Positions 63,371-64,000 of a DNA stretch of 64,000 nucleotides are shown here, piece after piece. Within the stretch, counting starts at the first letter, position 1. Each line of letters opens with the position of its first letter. Position numbers and translations under genes: made by a program. The stretch spans positions 1,612,001 to 1,676,000 of the forward strand of contig NZ_KQ031382.1 in the NCBI RefSeq assembly GCF_000384335.2, given 5' to 3'. This DNA is from Hyphomicrobium sp. 99 (lineage in GTDB: Bacteria; Pseudomonadota; Alphaproteobacteria; Rhizobiales; Hyphomicrobiaceae). The notes beneath the pieces are model-generated. The model ran no database searches. It was not told where the DNA came from and saw only the letters and a program-made list of their open reading frames with translations.

Positions 63371-64000
63371 CTATTTCAAACTCGGAAAATTGAACTCAGC
63401 GCCCTTACGGATGCCAGCGGGCCAGCGCGCGGTGACAGTCTTCAAGCGCGTGTAGAAGTGGACGCCTTCAGGTCCGTAGATCGCATGATCTCCGAACATC
63501 GACCGCTTCCATCCGCCGAATGAATGATAAGCGACCGGAACCGGCAGCGGCACGTTGATGCCGACCATGCCGACTTCGATGCGATCGGCAAAGGCGCGAG
63601 CCGTGTCGCCGTCGCGCGTGAAGATCGCGGTGCCGTTGCCGTATTCGTGAGTGTTGATGAGGTCGGCGGCCTCGTCATAATTCTGAGCGCGAACGACCGA
63701 AAGCACCGGCCCGAAAATCTCTTCGCGGTAGATCGACATATCCCGCGTGACGCGATCGAACAGCGTGCCGCCGAGGAAGAAGCCGTTCTCGTAGCCCTGA
63801 AGTGTCAGGCCGCGGCCATCCACGACGAGCTTCGCGCCTTCCGCCACGCCCTTGTCGATGAGGGATGTGATGCGGCGCTTCGCATCCGCCGTCACGACGG
63901 GACCCATCTCCGATTCAGCATCCGTCGCAGGACCGATTTTCAGATTGGTAACCCGTGGCGCGAGAGCTTCGACGAGCCTGTCAGCCGTCTTCTCGCCTAC
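63371..64000 (-). CDS. mmsA: Methylmalonate-semialdehyde dehydrogenase (CoA-acylating), C-terminal part
   Basis: About 209 C-terminal residues; the frame runs on past the window edge ([21 protein letters not shown] just upstream of an internal Met). The aldehyde dehydrogenase features [41 protein letters not shown] and [51 protein letters not shown] are those of MmsA/IolA, especially the 'GINVPIPVPxxxxSFgGwKxSxfGD' and 'fYTRxKTVTxRW' blocks. It oxidises methylmalonate semialdehyde to propionyl-CoA in valine and inositol breakdown. The catalytic Cys is outside the window. The 3-hydroxyisobutyryl-CoA hydrolase-like gene at 46995 belongs to the same route. Confidence 0.95.
   Translation of the reverse strand, partial: VGEKTADRLVEALAPRVTNLKIGPATDAESEMGPVVTADAKRRITSLIDKGVAEGAKLVVDGRGLTLQGYENGFFLGGTLFDRVTRDMSIYREEIFGPVLSVVRAQNYDEAADLINTHEYGNGTAIFTRDGDTARAFADRIEVGMVGINVPLPVPVAYHSFGGWKRSMFGDHAIYGPEGVHFYTRLKTVTARWPAGIRKGAEFNFPSLK

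Overview
The window looks like chromosomal DNA of a high-GC alphaproteobacterium of the order Hyphomicrobiales, probably Hyphomicrobium or a close relative. The support is the gene content: an NDUFA12-type complex I accessory subunit next to a DUF2155 gene, an LdtR-type MarR regulator beside its L,D-transpeptidase, 5-aminolevulinate synthase (Shemin pathway) next to serine hydroxymethyltransferase, the nrdR-ribD-ribE-ribB-ribH-nusB-thiL cluster, a class II ribonucleotide reductase, a BA14K-like protein, and short palindromic repeats of a type common in this group. The genus is inference. I see no tRNA, rRNA, CRISPR array, insertion sequence or prophage.

Region 1 (1-23.0 kb) is a large surface-polysaccharide locus. 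It opens with the end of UDP-galactopyranose mutase, overlapped by a DUF707-like gene. Then come a secreted GH16 glycanase, GT4 and GT8 glycosyltransferases, a Wzx-type flippase, a GT4 enzyme, a Wzz/BY-kinase-like chain-length protein whose kinase motifs are degenerate, and a Wzy/ligase-like membrane protein. A reverse-strand run encodes a C-methyltransferase, a cytidylyltransferase, a PIG-L deacetylase, a GT2 and a GT4. An ExoY-type initiating transferase, a LuxR regulator with a receiver lacking its phosphoacceptor, another GT2, an SDR epimerase/dehydratase and a second C-methyltransferase follow. Together they suggest a Wzx/Wzy-type exopolysaccharide containing galactofuranose and an unusual methylated, possibly CDP-activated, sugar.

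Region 2 (23.0-38.6 kb) holds an mdtABC-like RND efflux operon, a probably exported MsrB, sfsA, a molybdopterin-binding (CinA N-terminal-like) protein, two uncharacterised proteins, a Pit phosphate transporter, a tiny Lys/His-rich secreted protein and a small GIY-YIG nuclease gene bracketed by inverted REP-like palindromes. An apparently empty version of the same inverted pair lies at 31.0-31.2 kb.

Region 3 (38.6-64 kb) is mostly housekeeping. It has nrdJ with a tandem pair of NrdR-box-like sites far upstream, the NDUFA12 and DUF2155 genes, hemB, an extensin-like protein and a 3-hydroxyisobutyryl-CoA hydrolase family enzyme. These are followed by ldtR with its L,D-transpeptidase, hemA, glyA, and nrdR with the riboflavin/nusB/thiL cluster. 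A second L,D-transpeptidase, a divergent Lrp/ald pair, a BA14K-like protein and the end of mmsA complete the window. Functional links inside it are nrdR with nrdJ, glyA with hemA and hemB (glycine into tetrapyrroles), and the hydrolase with mmsA (valine breakdown).
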